DNA of 64,000 bases from Bagarius yarrelli (lineage: Eukaryota; Chordata; Actinopteri; Siluriformes; Sisoridae). The stretch spans positions 7,674,763 to 7,738,762 of the forward strand of contig VCAZ01000008.1 of NCBI GenBank assembly GCA_005784505.1. Direction: 5' to 3'. The position numbers were made by a program, and so were the translations under genes. Under the pieces are notes generated by a model, which saw only the letters and a list, made by a program, of their open reading frames with translations, searched no databases and was not told where the DNA came from. Of this stretch, positions 34,624 through 46,125 are shown one piece after another; positions within the stretch are counted from its first letter, which is position 1, and each line of letters starts with the position of its first letter.

Positions 34624-34655
<32 letters not shown>

Positions 34656-35000
34656 GGCAACCCACTGGTTAAGGTGTTGCACTTCTAAACAGAAGATTGT
34701 GGGTTCAATTCCCAGCACCACCAAGTTAACACTGTAACCCCCTTAGTTAATTAAGTCACTTTAAATAAGGGCAATGTAAGTCAATTTGAAAAAGGGCAGC
34801 TGCCAAAATGCCATCAATGTAAATGTACAGAAAGAAAACAGAAAGAAAAAAAAGAAAGAAGTGGGAAAATGGCAGCTCACTGGTTAAGGAGTTGGACTGC
34901 TAAACAAAAGTTAAGTTAAAAATTACAGTTAAGTAAATAAACTTATTGTAAGTCACTTTGAATAAGGGCAGCTGCCAAAGTGCCATAGATGTGAATATAC

Positions 35001-35043
<43 letters not shown>

Positions 35044-35045
35044 GA
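34621..35045 (+). repeat. Tandem pair of V-SINE copies embedded in (GAAA)n tracts
   Basis: (GAAA)n at 34623-34654 leads into a SINE (34655-34828: GTTAAGGTGTTGCACTTCTA, GGGTTCAATTCCCAGCACC). A GAAA-rich spacer (34829-34862) leads into a second, internally shortened SINE (34868-35000), then (GAAA)n at 35001-35044. Both copies share the unusual tail GGGCAGCTGCCAAA followed by TGCCAT, where other copies in the window read GGGCGTCTGCCAAATGCTGT. This points to tandem duplication rather than two insertions. Confidence 0.85.
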
Positions 35046-36105
35046 AAGGGGAATAATAATGGGAATATTGGGAATTGAGAGTAATAGCCATGCATGGAAA
35101 AATAACACTATGGTTGCTGTGGTGCTGTGCAACCTTGAATATGCTGGCATTTATTCATTTTCAGACATGAAATGCACAGCATAGTTCAGATAAAGCATCT
35201 GTACCTAAAAGAATTCCAGCAACTGTATCCTTCTGCATTTGAACGAAAAAAGTAGAGATAAAACAGCCGAATTTTTTTGAAAAAAAAATCTCTTCACGCT
35301 GCTGTTAGCCTGAGATACTGAAAATGAAACGGGAAAGCAAAAAATGAAGATGGATTCTGGTAGCTCCTCTGCTGCTAACAAAGCATTGCCTCCAGTGTGT
35401 GTCGGTTAGCGGGAGTGCAATGGCGTGGAGCAATGGCCAATTAACACTGAAGCTCTGAGCTTTGGGATGCAAGGGACCCAATGGAGGAGCTGGACAGCTG
35501 CTAAGCAGCGCTGTAATATCGTGCCGTGTCTATGCACTAGAACTGACTAATGGTCTTGTAAGGAGGCTGTTAGACGCACCATTAAAACACTCTTTGGTCC
35601 AGCGCGGATGTGTGTACGCGTGTGTGGGGTGCAAAAATGACCATGGGAGTCTCTGCGACAAAATATAGATGAAAAAAATATGCTCATAAATGTAAATCCT
35701 TCATTTTGGGTGAGACCAGTAATGAATCTTTTTTAATGTGTAACATGACTTTTCAGCTTTATTATAGCCTGGGCTTTCATCCTGCGCATATGCAATAAGG
35801 AAGACTTCTTTTCTTTTCTTTTTTTTTAGTCTCCTACAATCCTCATTGTTATTAGGTACTTCAGTATTCAGGGAATATACTAAGCTCGTTTCCTTTTTTT
35901 TAATTTTCATTTGATCTCTGTTCCTTTTTTATATGAAAAGACCCTCTTTTTTCATCCCTAGGACAAGAACACAATTTCATCATGTCACAGCTTCTGTACC
36001 TTGTAAGCATTTAATGTGATGTTAGAAATATCTACAAAATAACTGTAGCTCAGTGCATTGGAATACATTTGTTTCCCCTCTGTGAGGACCGAGACCCTAA
36101 ACCGA
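35046..36105. other. No gene; moderately complex intronic DNA
   Basis: The segment 35285-35660 is of balanced composition and may contain regulatory sequence. No coding family is recognised. Confidence 0.4.
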
Positions 36106-36440
36106 GGTATTTTTCACTGGGCAGAAATCTCCAGACTAATCCATCCTGAGGCTTCATAAATCAAAACGGACTTCCCTTTGTCAGCATCGCAGATGGCCTG
36201 ATCGTCTCAATTAAGGGGCGAGGAGGCGAAAGAGGCGAACATGTTACACAGAATAAAGGAGAGAGATATGAAGAAAGGAAGAGGGGGCACCTGTTCCAGT
36301 ATTCGCCCTTTTACAGACCAGCCGCTCTTCCGCCGAGCCACACCGGCTCAAATTAATGATGGCAAACAAGACTTCTCTCCTCTCAGCTATATGCAGCTGC
36401 CTTCGCTTCACTTTTTTTCCCCACTGAACTAATCTTCAGC
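36106..36440. promoter_or_regulatory. Candidate conserved non-coding block in the nxph1 intron
   Basis: Repeat-free and complex: CAGACTAATCCATCCTGAGG (bicoid-type TAATCC), GCATCGCAGATGGCCTGATC, CTCAATTAAGGGGCGAGGAG, CAAATTAATGATGGCAAAC and CTATATGCAGCTGCC. The plus-strand open stretch inside it has no family resemblance. Confidence 0.33.
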
Positions 36441-37716
36441 TTCACACTTAATGAGATTTTTGGAATGGAATAATAAACTGGAGCTGTGCTGCTCTTCTCC
36501 AAATTAATTCTTTCTCCTCTATATCGAGACCTGAAACCCTTCATTGTATCATTACGCTGACTATAGATGCAGCACTAAAAGACTTGGGCTTGTTTTTTTG
36601 GATAAACAGAGTGATTGTTGTGGCTGCTGTGATTTGTGTTGTTGTCGAATCATTTACCCATTTATGCATTTAGCTAAAAAAAAATTGATGAGTAAAAGAA
36701 AAGAAAGAAACCATGAAAAGCTAGGAGAGTGATGAAGCATGGCATTACAAACACTACTGTCTTTCTGGTGTCAGTTATGTCTTAGATGTTCTTTTACACC
36801 AAACGTTATGTAAATAGGACAATGTTTAAACACCAGTTTGGCTGTATTTTATTTATTATTAATGCTAATATTAGTTTTCTAATAATGTGTTTTATTAAAA
36901 CGATTTTGTAAAATATATCAAAAGAGTTTTAAAAAAAATTGTAATATTTACAACAATATTATCACACTGCCCTGCCCCTGAGTGGAACACACAAGTAATG
37001 AAAGAAAAAAGACACTAAGAATAAACATAACACACACGCATTTAACTTATTATTATTTAGCATTAAACTTAAATTATTATTATTATTACTTATTATTATT
37101 ATCCTAGTCCCTAGGTGTTTTTTGTTTTAAATTATTTCTTGGCAGCTTTAGAACACTATGTGCTAAACTGTACAACATTTATAACTCATTATAACGATTA
37201 ATTATACAGACATGCGTACACTAAGTGACATATGAATATAAAAATTAAAATGCAATTAAAAAACAAGAATAAATAAGAATATGATTGTTATAACCTATAA
37301 TCAGATAATTAATCACAGATTTAGCTTATGACATTTTACATCATTGTAATGTTAATGTTATAATGCTGCAAAATATTTTTTAATTGCTTGATGGCAGGCT
37401 GTAAAGAGTATAAGCTGTACAAATTCTGCACAGTTCACCACATCACAAAAAAATACATTACATGTTACAATAATGATGTTATTATACCACTATTATTTCG
37501 ATCTGATACAGATATTGAAACTAAAAACTGTAATATAAGCTGATAAAAGTTCTTTTGTTTTTAAAAGTTATTAAACTTTAAAATAATACAAAATAAAAAA
37601 AAAATAGAGCTGGAAAAAACATACACAAAATTACATTTTTATTGTTAAAGGTTATAGCAATATATAATTATAGTAATAAAATTTTGTATGAATAGGATGT
37701 AAAAAGCGTGTCATCT
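36441..37716. other. No gene; AT-rich intronic DNA
   Basis: ATT-rich runs at 37068-37100. Nothing else recognised. Confidence 0.5.
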
Positions 37717-38200
37717 AGGGCTGTGCGGTATGACTAAATAAATATAATATAAATATGGCAAAATAAATTAGATTATAAAATAGATTTGTTTATTCAGTGT
37801 TTTCCATGAAATGTAAATAAGTGGGTGTGGCTAACTCAAGTGCAGCAGCATTCATGCACTTTTTTTTTTTTTAAGTGTTTACATACTTATATTTTATATT
37901 CAAGATTTTCTTTGTTATTTAGGTGGCATTTATTTTTATACCCTGTGAAAAGATCTGTTAAGGAAAGTTTATGATGCTAATGATTGTCCACACAACTGTG
38001 ACGTGTGACATACAATGAAAAGTTGCTATGTTAAGGTTTATCCAAGTTCATATTTTATTTACTATACTTATCAAGGCCTAAATAAAAGGAGTGTATGAAA
38101 TAACTACATATATGAATAACTATATCATAAAACATATCGTTACTGTGAAATAAAATTACTCATACTGCAAAACAGAATTTTGGTCATACTGCCCATCCTT
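37717..38200. mobile_element. MITE with terminal inverted repeats, about 485 bp
   Basis: The left end AGGGCTGTGCGGTATGACTA pairs with the reverse complement of the right end, AGGATGGGCAGTATGACCAA (the last 12 bases differ at a few sites). The flanks share TGTCA (TGTCATCT left, TGTCACTA right), a possible decayed target duplication. The interior is AT-rich and non-coding. The ends resemble a widespread fish hAT-like family whose ends read GGGCTG-GCGATATG, recalled from family knowledge. Confidence 0.6.
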
Positions 38201-38283
38201 AATGTCACTATTAATTGGATAAAACAATTTTAAGTATAAAAAACTGTGTCTAAATCCAAAGTCACTCTTAGTAAAAACCTTTT

Positions 38284-38285
<2 letters not shown>

Positions 38286-38317
<32 letters not shown>

Positions 38318-38399
38318 CACCACTAATAATAATAATAATAATAATACCACTAATAATAATAATAATAATAATAATAGGAAGAGGAAGAAGAAGAAGAAG
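38286..38399. repeat. Compound (AAT)n/(GAA)n microsatellite
   Basis: Three AAT tracts separated by ACCACCACT and ACCACT, followed by GGAAGAGGAAGAAGAAG. Open frames across it are artefacts. Confidence 0.96.
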
Positions 38400-41067
38400 T
38401 AGAAAAATATTTAAATATATCAACATTTTATTTAATGGCTCCTTTTTACACACCCAGTGTCACCTTACAACAGGCAGATTGTTAAAAATGGTAAAAATAA
38501 ATAATCACCATTTTCTATCACTGATTACTTTGCTGATGATATCAAACTGAAATCGATTCCTGGATAAATGTTGTCCATAATAACAAATAATCAAGGAAAA
38601 TAACAATAAACAATAACTATAAAAATGCTTATAATAAGATATAACAGGATTTGAACAGGATTGTTTATGAATATTGGCTTCCCAGAAATCTGTGTCTTTT
38701 AACTGGTGTAAATCATGCATAAAATAAGGAGAGAGAGAGAAAGAAAGAGGGAGAGAGATTAAGAGAGAGATAGGAAATAAAAAAAAAAAACATCCTGTAG
38801 ATGATGTCGGACTTGTCTAGTGATTTTCCGAAGAGGTTTAAAAGTCATGTGATGAGCGGCGCTCTCTTTGAGGGAGACTACACATTCTGATGCACGCACC
38901 GTACTCCAAATCAAATTAAGCCTGTAATCCAATAAACTGAGATTTCTGCTGCGAGTGACCCCACAGGACCTCATTTCAAATCCATGACAAGCTTTAATCA
39001 ATATGATTTAGTGGTTGAGGACACAAATAACTCGGCTGGGGAGAAAAAAAAAAAAGAGCGACGGAGTGGCACGTCGAGAATCTGTATATAGCGGGCCTGT
39101 GGTTTGTTACAGTGCTGCATTGATTTGTGGACATAATGTGACACCGCCGGTCAAGAGGAGTGAAAGAGAAAAGAAGAAAGAGGTAGAAAAAAGAAAAGGA
39201 ATGTAGCAATTAAAGCTGCTATCATTTAAACCCCTGCAGACACATTTAACTGAACATTAGCGATCGATACGCTCATTTCCTTTACAGTACACGGTATTGT
39301 AACAGATCCACTCTTCAGTCTTCCGTCCAGGTTTTATTTGTATTTGTAATTTGCAGCCATCTACAACTGATATTGACCTAATTTTGTTTGTTAAAACCAA
39401 GAAAATCTTCAATATTTGATTAAGCTTTGTATCATTTTGCTTAACTAGCTTATAAGTTAAAAAAAAAAAAAAAACAAGGAGCAAATACAAGCCTCTGTGT
39501 TCCATCCAGATGTGATTTCCTGCTGAAGTTTATTCCGGCAGCAGTTGTGTGTTTGTGAGAAAATGTGCTACAAGCGCAAACAGCGTTCATGGAAAGGGAG
39601 GAACAATCCTGTTACCCTTTCGAGGAAGATGGAACAAGTGGAATACACATTAAACAGAGATCTGCAAAAAAAAAAGCTCTAAAAATAATTGCATGAGCAA
39701 CAAAAGCACTCCAACACAATAGTGTGAACATAAATGTCACACCGGGCCTCTTTTGAAAACGGGCGGGGGAAAAAAAAAAAAAAAACCTATTTAATGAAAT
39801 TTAAGCAGTGAAACCTGAGATGCTAAACCTTATCACTTCCCTCCAATTACACTTTGCTAAATTGCTTTCTATTCAAGGCATGCAGCATATCTAAACCACT
39901 TTAAACACACCACTCATCACAGATTCCGAGGGTTCGTAGTTTGATGACCAGGATCAAGCATTGATGTACCGAATAGCTTGTGTTATGGAAAGTTAAATCA
40001 CAGTACTGTATTTATAAAGACCTACACATCAAATTTGAGCTGAATCCTTAATGCCATTTCCTGTTTAAAGCCTGGTAACTCCAGCTGTGAAACACACACT
40101 GACACACCTTTTAGGTTTACAGCAGGTCGTATGTGTGTTGCTGTTGGAAGAGTGCGTGCTAAATCGGACCAATTTGCCAAGGTCCACCAGGGACGAGCTC
40201 GACTTACTGAATGGTGGCAGTGAAAACAGGAAAACGCCCATCAACATCCATCCTCAAAATCATGGTTGTGGTCCAAACCTAATCCCTTATATTTGAAGAT
40301 GGGCGTGGCCTCTTTCAGGATGACTCCGCCCCTCACTGCAAGGCTTAAAGAATTGTTTGAGGAGTTAATGTTATAACACAGTAGTATATTGTGCCAATCA
40401 TATCATATTGCTTTCACACTCATCACTTTTTAATCTAACTGAACATCTGATATAGTCAGCTTTTATCCTCTACAACGCTGTTCTTTCATCTTTAAAAAAA
40501 AATATCTCTGGCTCTGATTTCACAGGAGTGACATACGGAGCTGATGCTTCCCCCTGGGCTACACACAGACCTGTCCCTGTATCTGATAGCCCAGCAGGGG
40601 TCAGAGCTTGATAAACACAGTCTGAAGGGGTTACGAAGGCACACGACTGTTTTTTTTTCTCATCCGTGCACAGAGATGCTATCGCTGCTTTGTCTAGAAA
40701 TGGCAGGATGATGTAGTGTGATTAATTATTTTACACAGCCTCTATTGTACTGAATGCAGCGCTACATCAGCGGGCTCCGTTTGTATGCTAACCTAATTAA
40801 AAATCAGGCATAAGGTTTTTAACAGGAGTGTATAACCTTGGAAAGATAGTTGCAAGCTTATTAAAATAAAAATGATTTGATTTAGGAGTAGAAAAGCAAT
40901 TCTATGGTACACATTTACTGTGGAAATTTACTTTTGTAATGTATATCATACGGTGACAATTTAAAAGAAAAAAAAGGCAGGAGGGTGTCGGGAAAACCTT
41001 ATATAAAATAGTGTGTAAATTGGGGATTTACATAATAAAATTCCTCATACGCATCTTTAGCTCTTAT

Positions 41068-41068
<1 letters not shown>
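38400..41068. other. No gene; intronic DNA with poly-A runs
   Basis: Poly-A runs lie at 38780-38790, 39458-39474 and 39769-39785. Segments 38800-39000, 39015-39130 and 40500-40790 are more complex and could be regulatory. Short frames open on both strands at 40065-40296 have no recognised family. The first 20 codons of nxph1 were looked for here and not found. Confidence 0.4.

Positions 41069-41101
<33 letters not shown>
41069..41101. repeat. (CT)n microsatellite
   Basis: Sixteen CT units. Confidence 0.95.
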
Positions 41102-41103
<2 letters not shown>

Positions 41104-41424
41104 CCTCACACATACCTTTAAGCGCCTAAACACCTGTGCATGCTGGGACAGTTCCCAGTCTTATTCTGCCAAGAGGAAACACCAAGCAACACACCTATTA
41201 ACATACACCACAGTAAGAGAATCTAACACATTTTCTTCATCCTCTCTATAATAAAGCTTTTACTAGGCTTTTCCGTTTTCCGTTAATTATTAATCTTTCT
41301 GTTCTTATTCCTCAGATTGTAGTGAATTTGCTATATATCATCGATTTAACTGTACCCATACAATAGCCATTTTTGTTACTGTTACTTTAACTACTGTCTA
41401 ATGTTAAGTTAGTCAATAATATTA

Positions 41425-41683
41425 AGATTACATTACAGAATTTTATTGCCAAGTGTGTTTACACACACAAGGTATTTGTCTTGGTGTCAGGAGCATCCAG
41501 TACTGATAGTACAAACATATTGTAGACATACAGTACATGTAATTATAGTGATAAAACACTATTAAGGAAGAGAAAAGACAATAAATTATAAATAATGTCA
41601 ATAGACCGAATTGTGAATGAGCACATGTGCTATTTACAAATATACAGTCCTGAGGTGTGTTGTGTGTTGTTCAGGAAGGATAT
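41425..41683. repeat. Interspersed repeat fragment, class unknown
   Basis: The words CATTACAGAATTTTATTGCC, AAGTGTGTTTACACACACAA and GGTATTTGTCTTGGTGTCAG resemble a common fish repeat end read in reverse. Boundaries and class are uncertain. Confidence 0.45.
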
Positions 41684-41792
41684 GGCAGGGCTAGTTTGGG
41701 CCCAATTAAAAAGATATCTATTACGTTACTGCTAGTAAGTGTGTGGGCCCTTAGAATCATCCTAACTTTCTTCACCTTAGTGTCGCCCATGG
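41684..41792. mobile_element. hAT-like MITE, second copy
   Basis: Begins CAGGGCTAGTTTGGGCCCAA and contains GTGTGTGGGCCCTTAGAATC, then TTAGTGTCGCCC, matching the element at 26194-26330. The terminal repeat is more decayed. Confidence 0.5.
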
Positions 41793-42189
41793 TGCTCGGT
41801 GCTCTATGCTCACAATCACAAATGAATCGTTTGTTTATACGTTTGCTTATTTGCTTTCTTTACTTGCATTTGAAATTAAAACATTGCTAGAAATACAAAT
41901 ACAAATATCGATACAGCTATCACAATATTCTTTTTTAAGATAGTGTGTCGATATTTTTACCACTAGTATCGATACATATTTAAATGACTTTTTAAACTGA
42001 TTTGCTTCTGTGTTAATATTTAATCAATTGACTTTTTTCTTTATTCCTACAGTCGCTGACACATACAGCCGTTGTTTCAGAAGCAAGCATGGTGGAAAAA
42101 ATAAGGGCATCTCCAGCTTTGTATTTGTTTTACTTTAAGATATTTTTGATGTATTGCAATATGTATTGTTTTGCAATATATTGTTATAT

Positions 42190-42190
<1 letters not shown>

Positions 42191-42258
<68 letters not shown>
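42191..42258. repeat. (AGAT)n microsatellite
   Basis: Seventeen uninterrupted units. Inverted ATCGATA-containing sequence at 41905-41975 is noted nearby (AAATATCGATACAG and AGTATCGATACA). Confidence 0.97.
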
Positions 42259-43720
42259 TTTCATCCCAAAACAAAATTTACATACAAATTGTGACCCATG
42301 ATGGGTATCGTATTGTGAGGCCCTTGCCAATACACATGATGATCATATATGACAAATGATCTCATAACAAACTAGACTAAAAAGCCACGTCCTGCCTATG
42401 TATCTCACATGATTTTGCTTTCACACATTTGACATAAAATCTTTCTCCTGAAGCTGCAGAGGTTCTTACAGTCCATTTCCCAACACATCCCCAGAATGTT
42501 TTAATCATACAGTGTATGTATTTGTGTCCAGCATGCATTATAAACCGTATACAATTTTCCGTTCACCCGCCGCTCTTATCCACAAGTGTTACTCAGTGAG
42601 ATACCCTGTCCCGTCGCTCTGATGCACCTTCCACACACTAATAGCACATCAAAGTACACCCCGCAGAGACACAAGTACCACTTCGCTTCTTCTTCTCACT
42701 ACTGCCACAAAAAGACATGAGAGCTTTTACTCCTGTGATACGAAAATGGAATTAGTCATAAACAACGCAGCAGGAAATGCTTAGTGCTTATAAAAAAAAA
42801 AAAAAACTGAGTGTGTCTACAGTAAACATACTGCATCCTACATATGTCACGCAAACTTTATAGACTTATAAATGCATGGAATTCAGTTAATACAATGTCA
42901 TTTTTATATATTATATTTCATATAATTCTCTAAAAAAAATTCCTTTTTAGATGTTCAGGGAAGTTAAATTTGGGAGCATCAAGTATCTAATATCTAATGC
43001 AGGCTTAATAATACATCTTACTGTTATTAATAGCAAAGGCAAACATTTAATACCTTTAATAAGCAGAAAAAAGAACCTGTGTTATTCAAGTAAATTCTTA
43101 CAGTCAGCGATAAAATCTCATTGAATTTTAGATCGAAAATCATTTGAATACTACGATGGAAATGTACCCACGGAAAGCATGCCGTATTGTTTATCAGGTC
43201 TGACAGTAATAAATCAGAGCCCGGTGTGAGACTTGGGCCATGTATAAAACGGCTGCTGTAGAAAAGATATTAAAAAAAAAAAATGACAAGTTGAATGATG
43301 AGATCTGTTAATCTGCAAGTCTGACACCAGTAGGATCTTTAAAGACATTTTAAACCACTAAATCTAATACAAGTTGGATCTCTGCTGTCATTAAAACTGT
43401 GTTGTGACAGACCGGAGAGATTTCAGAACAAAAAAAAAAAAAAAAAGAACAAGAAAGAACAGATCACTCAGATTTCCTCTGACAGCCATTTCAGTAAATG
43501 TAAATTTATTCATTTATTTGATTAGGTTAATGTCTGGATATATTCTGTGGAGAAGGATGAAGCTATTGGCAAGCAGTCTACGCTTAAATTCTACACGTTT
43601 GTCCTCAATAGAAATATTTTACCATTTCCGACTAAGTATAAGTAAACTCATTCACTTTATTGTTAGTAGTAATAATTCTACTGTTTAGTAATAAACTGTC
43701 ATTTTAATACATTAATAAAT
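42259..43720. other. No gene; intronic DNA
   Basis: Poly-A runs lie at 42790-42805 and 43431-43446. The part 42540-42770 is moderately complex. Nothing else recognised. Confidence 0.45.
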
Positions 43721-43788
43721 AAATCTGTTTCACCAAGTATCTGTAAAATCTGTTTCACCAAGTATCTAAAATCTGTTTCACAAGTATC
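43721..43788. repeat. Short tandem repeat, three units of about 22-25 bp
   Basis: Unit AAATCTGTTTCACCAAGTAT recurs three times, at 43721, 43746 and about 43769 (the last has lost a C). Spacers differ by a few bases. Confidence 0.9.
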
Positions 43789-44081
43789 AGTAACAATGTT
43801 AGATATCAGTTAGACAGACAGCACTTAGACAACTAAACTGTTATTATAAAAACGTGTCATTTTGTCATTACAAAAATTTGTTATTCACACTATTGTTAGA
43901 ATTTGTAGAACAGTAATAGATTCAATAATTCATAATCAATCACCTCACTTAACAGTCAGGGCAACATTTGCTCGCTAAAGAATTATGTACACAAACACTG
44001 TAGGTATGAAAATACTTTGTTATACAACCAATTAAAAAGACTTTTTAGAATCATACCTTAGAATTTTGTCATTGTCATGTT

Positions 44082-44252
44082 TTGGCTCAGGGTTAAGGTG
44101 TTGGACTACCAACCCAAAGATTGTGGGTGCGATTTCCAGCTCCACCAAGCCACCAAGGCCCTTAACCCCCAATTGCTCAGTTGTATAAATGTGTAAAACG
44201 TAAGTTGCTCTGGATAAGGACGTCTGCTTAATAATGTAAATGTAATGTCACA
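44082..44252 (+). repeat. V-SINE with internal deletion
   Basis: Head GGGTTAAGGTGTTGGACTAC, GGGTGCGATTTCCAGCTCC; core CCCTTAACCCCCAATTGCTC; tail GTTGCTCTGGATAAGGACGT. The usual CACTGCTGGGCCCCTGAGC segment is deleted between CCACCAAGC and AAGGCCC. Confidence 0.9.
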
Positions 44253-44579
44253 TCTGTGAAACATCTGGATTTTACCATTAATACCATTAATATCTGACAA
44301 TTCCTAAGTGAATGGGGGGGCAAGTTCCTCTTTACTTTCATTAATACTAACTAATAAATCCTGTTATCCAAATTATGGATTATTTTGTGTATTTGCTCGT
44401 TCCTTGCTCAAACGCTCACCTCTTTTACTGTTTTACAAGCAAAATTAAGCCACTAATCACACAGACACCTGGTAGAAAATGAGGTTAAAATATTTACATG
44501 TAGTTAAACTGTTAAAATATTAGAGTATTTAAAAAGTAATACTAATAAAGTTTAACTTTTAAGTAACAAAAGTGCCACA

Positions 44580-44970
44580 ATCCTGGACACGCCACACACT
44601 TAACTTTACACACACATTGGAGGGTTTTCAGCGTTCGTCCCCTGGAGACTTGTGAGCGCTCGCAGTGTGTGGCTGAGAGACCGGTGCTACGCTCCAGACT
44701 AATGTGTTAAGTAATGGTTTTTGAGAGCTGACAGATTGGCAGTGTTAGGGCCGCACTGGGAGAACCGAGCACATCTATCACAATGCCACATTGCTCGCCA
44801 CTCCCATCATCCGCCATCCATCTGATAAATTCCCACGAAAGCGCAAGCAGGAACACACAACCTCTAATTAAAAGAGGGACCTCGGGGAGCTTTCGGAGTG
44901 AATGGCAGGTGAACTTTATTCCTTCAACCTGGTTAGAGGAGTTAAATTCAATTTTCTTCTGGTGTAAGAA
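44580..44970. promoter_or_regulatory. Candidate conserved non-coding block in the nxph1 intron
   Basis: Balanced composition, repeat-free, open on both strands for about 70-90 codons, which mostly reflects a lack of AT. Words include GAGACCGGTGCTACGCTCC, TGTTAGGGCCGCACTGGGAG and CTAATTAAAAGAGGGACC. I see no protein family and treat it as non-coding. Confidence 0.3.
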
Positions 44971-45317
44971 AGGGTTAGAGAACAGCACAGCCCACGGATA
45001 AAAAAAACAACTGAATCATTGTTTTATTTGTATGTGTGTAATAAGATAGTTAAACGAGTTTCTCCTTACTTTTTGTTTTAATAAGTGTGAGTTCCATCAG
45101 TTCAAAACAAACTCATTAAATAACCAAGTTATTTAGGAACCTCAAGATGTCATTTAACATTTAACATTTAAAATGTGGAGCTTTATATGCCGGTAAGTGT
45201 TTATATCATTCAGAAATCACACATATAAAAGCAGATGTGTGATGATATTTAGCCTTAAATGTAGGTTTTACGTTTACTTCTAGGGGGAAAAAACTATACC
45301 ACATACTGCCTACAATT

Positions 45318-45488
45318 AACATTTACAGCATTTAGCAGACGTCCTTATCCAGAGCGACTTTCTTTTATCTCTTTTATACAACTAAGCAATTGGGGGATAA
45401 GGGCCTTGCTCAGGAGCCCAGCAGTGGTAACCCCAAAATCTTCCGGTTAGCAGTCCTACACCTTAACCACTGAGCTACCACTTTCTTT
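45318..45488 (-). repeat. V-SINE
   Basis: Reading plus: ACATTTACAGCATTTAGCAG, ACGTCCTTATCCAGAGCGAC, GGATAAGGGCCTTGCTCAGG, then AACCACTGAGCTACCACTTT. The head is partly deleted. Confidence 0.9.
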
Positions 45489-45565
45489 ACAGACCTGAAT
45501 GGGTGTTCTGGGTGTATGTACCCAGTATGACTGGGTGTTCATTTCCATTTCCATTTATATTTGCA

Positions 45566-45772
45566 TGTACATTTACATTTACAGCATTTGGTATACGCCC
45601 TTATCCAGAGCGACTTACATTTATCTCTCTTTTTTTTTTATACAACTTAGCAATTGGGGTTTAAGGACTTTTGCTCAGTGGCCCAGCAGTGGCAGCTTAG
45701 TGGTGCTAGGAATCGAACCCCAATCTTCCAATTAGCAGTCCAACACTTTTACCACTGTGCCACCACTTTATT
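45566..45772 (-). repeat. V-SINE
   Basis: Reading plus: ACATTTACATTTACAGCATT, CCTTATCCAGAGCGACTTAC, GGCCCAGCAGTGGCAGCTTA, GGAATCGAACCCCAATCTTC, CCACTGTGCCACCACTTT. It lies only about 80 bases from the previous copy in the same orientation. Confidence 0.92.
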
Positions 45773-45865
45773 GTATCATTTAGCTATGGATGATTCAGGA
45801 ATTAGCAAATCTGTGATGTCATGTATTTTTGTAAGAAACATATTTTAACCCTCATGTCAGTGACA

Positions 45866-46125
45866 AAGTCGGAGATGGCAGATTAAGATGGTTTAAACAT
45901 GTGCAGAGTGAGGAATAGTGGAAATATCGGGAGGAGGATGTTGGAAATGGAGCTGAAGGCAGGAGATAAAGAAAGAGACCAAAAAGGAGGTATATATGGA
46001 TGTGATAAACGAGGACATGAAGTTAATGGGTGTAAGAGGATGCAGAGGATTAGGTTAGGATGGAGGCAGATGATTTGCTGTAGCGGCCCCTGACGGTAAC
46101 AGCTAAAAAAAAACGAGAAGAGAAG
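45866..46125 (+). pseudogene. Non-LTR retrotransposon 3' end, second copy
   Basis: Homologous to 7265-7560. The plus strand has GATGGCAGATTAAGATGGTT, GGAGGATGTTGGAAATGGAG, GATGTGATAAACGAGGACAT and GGAGGCAGATGATTTGCTGT. Translated words include SGNIGRRMLEMELKA and RGHEVNGCKRM in shifted frames. It is 5' truncated and frameshifted. Confidence 0.75.
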
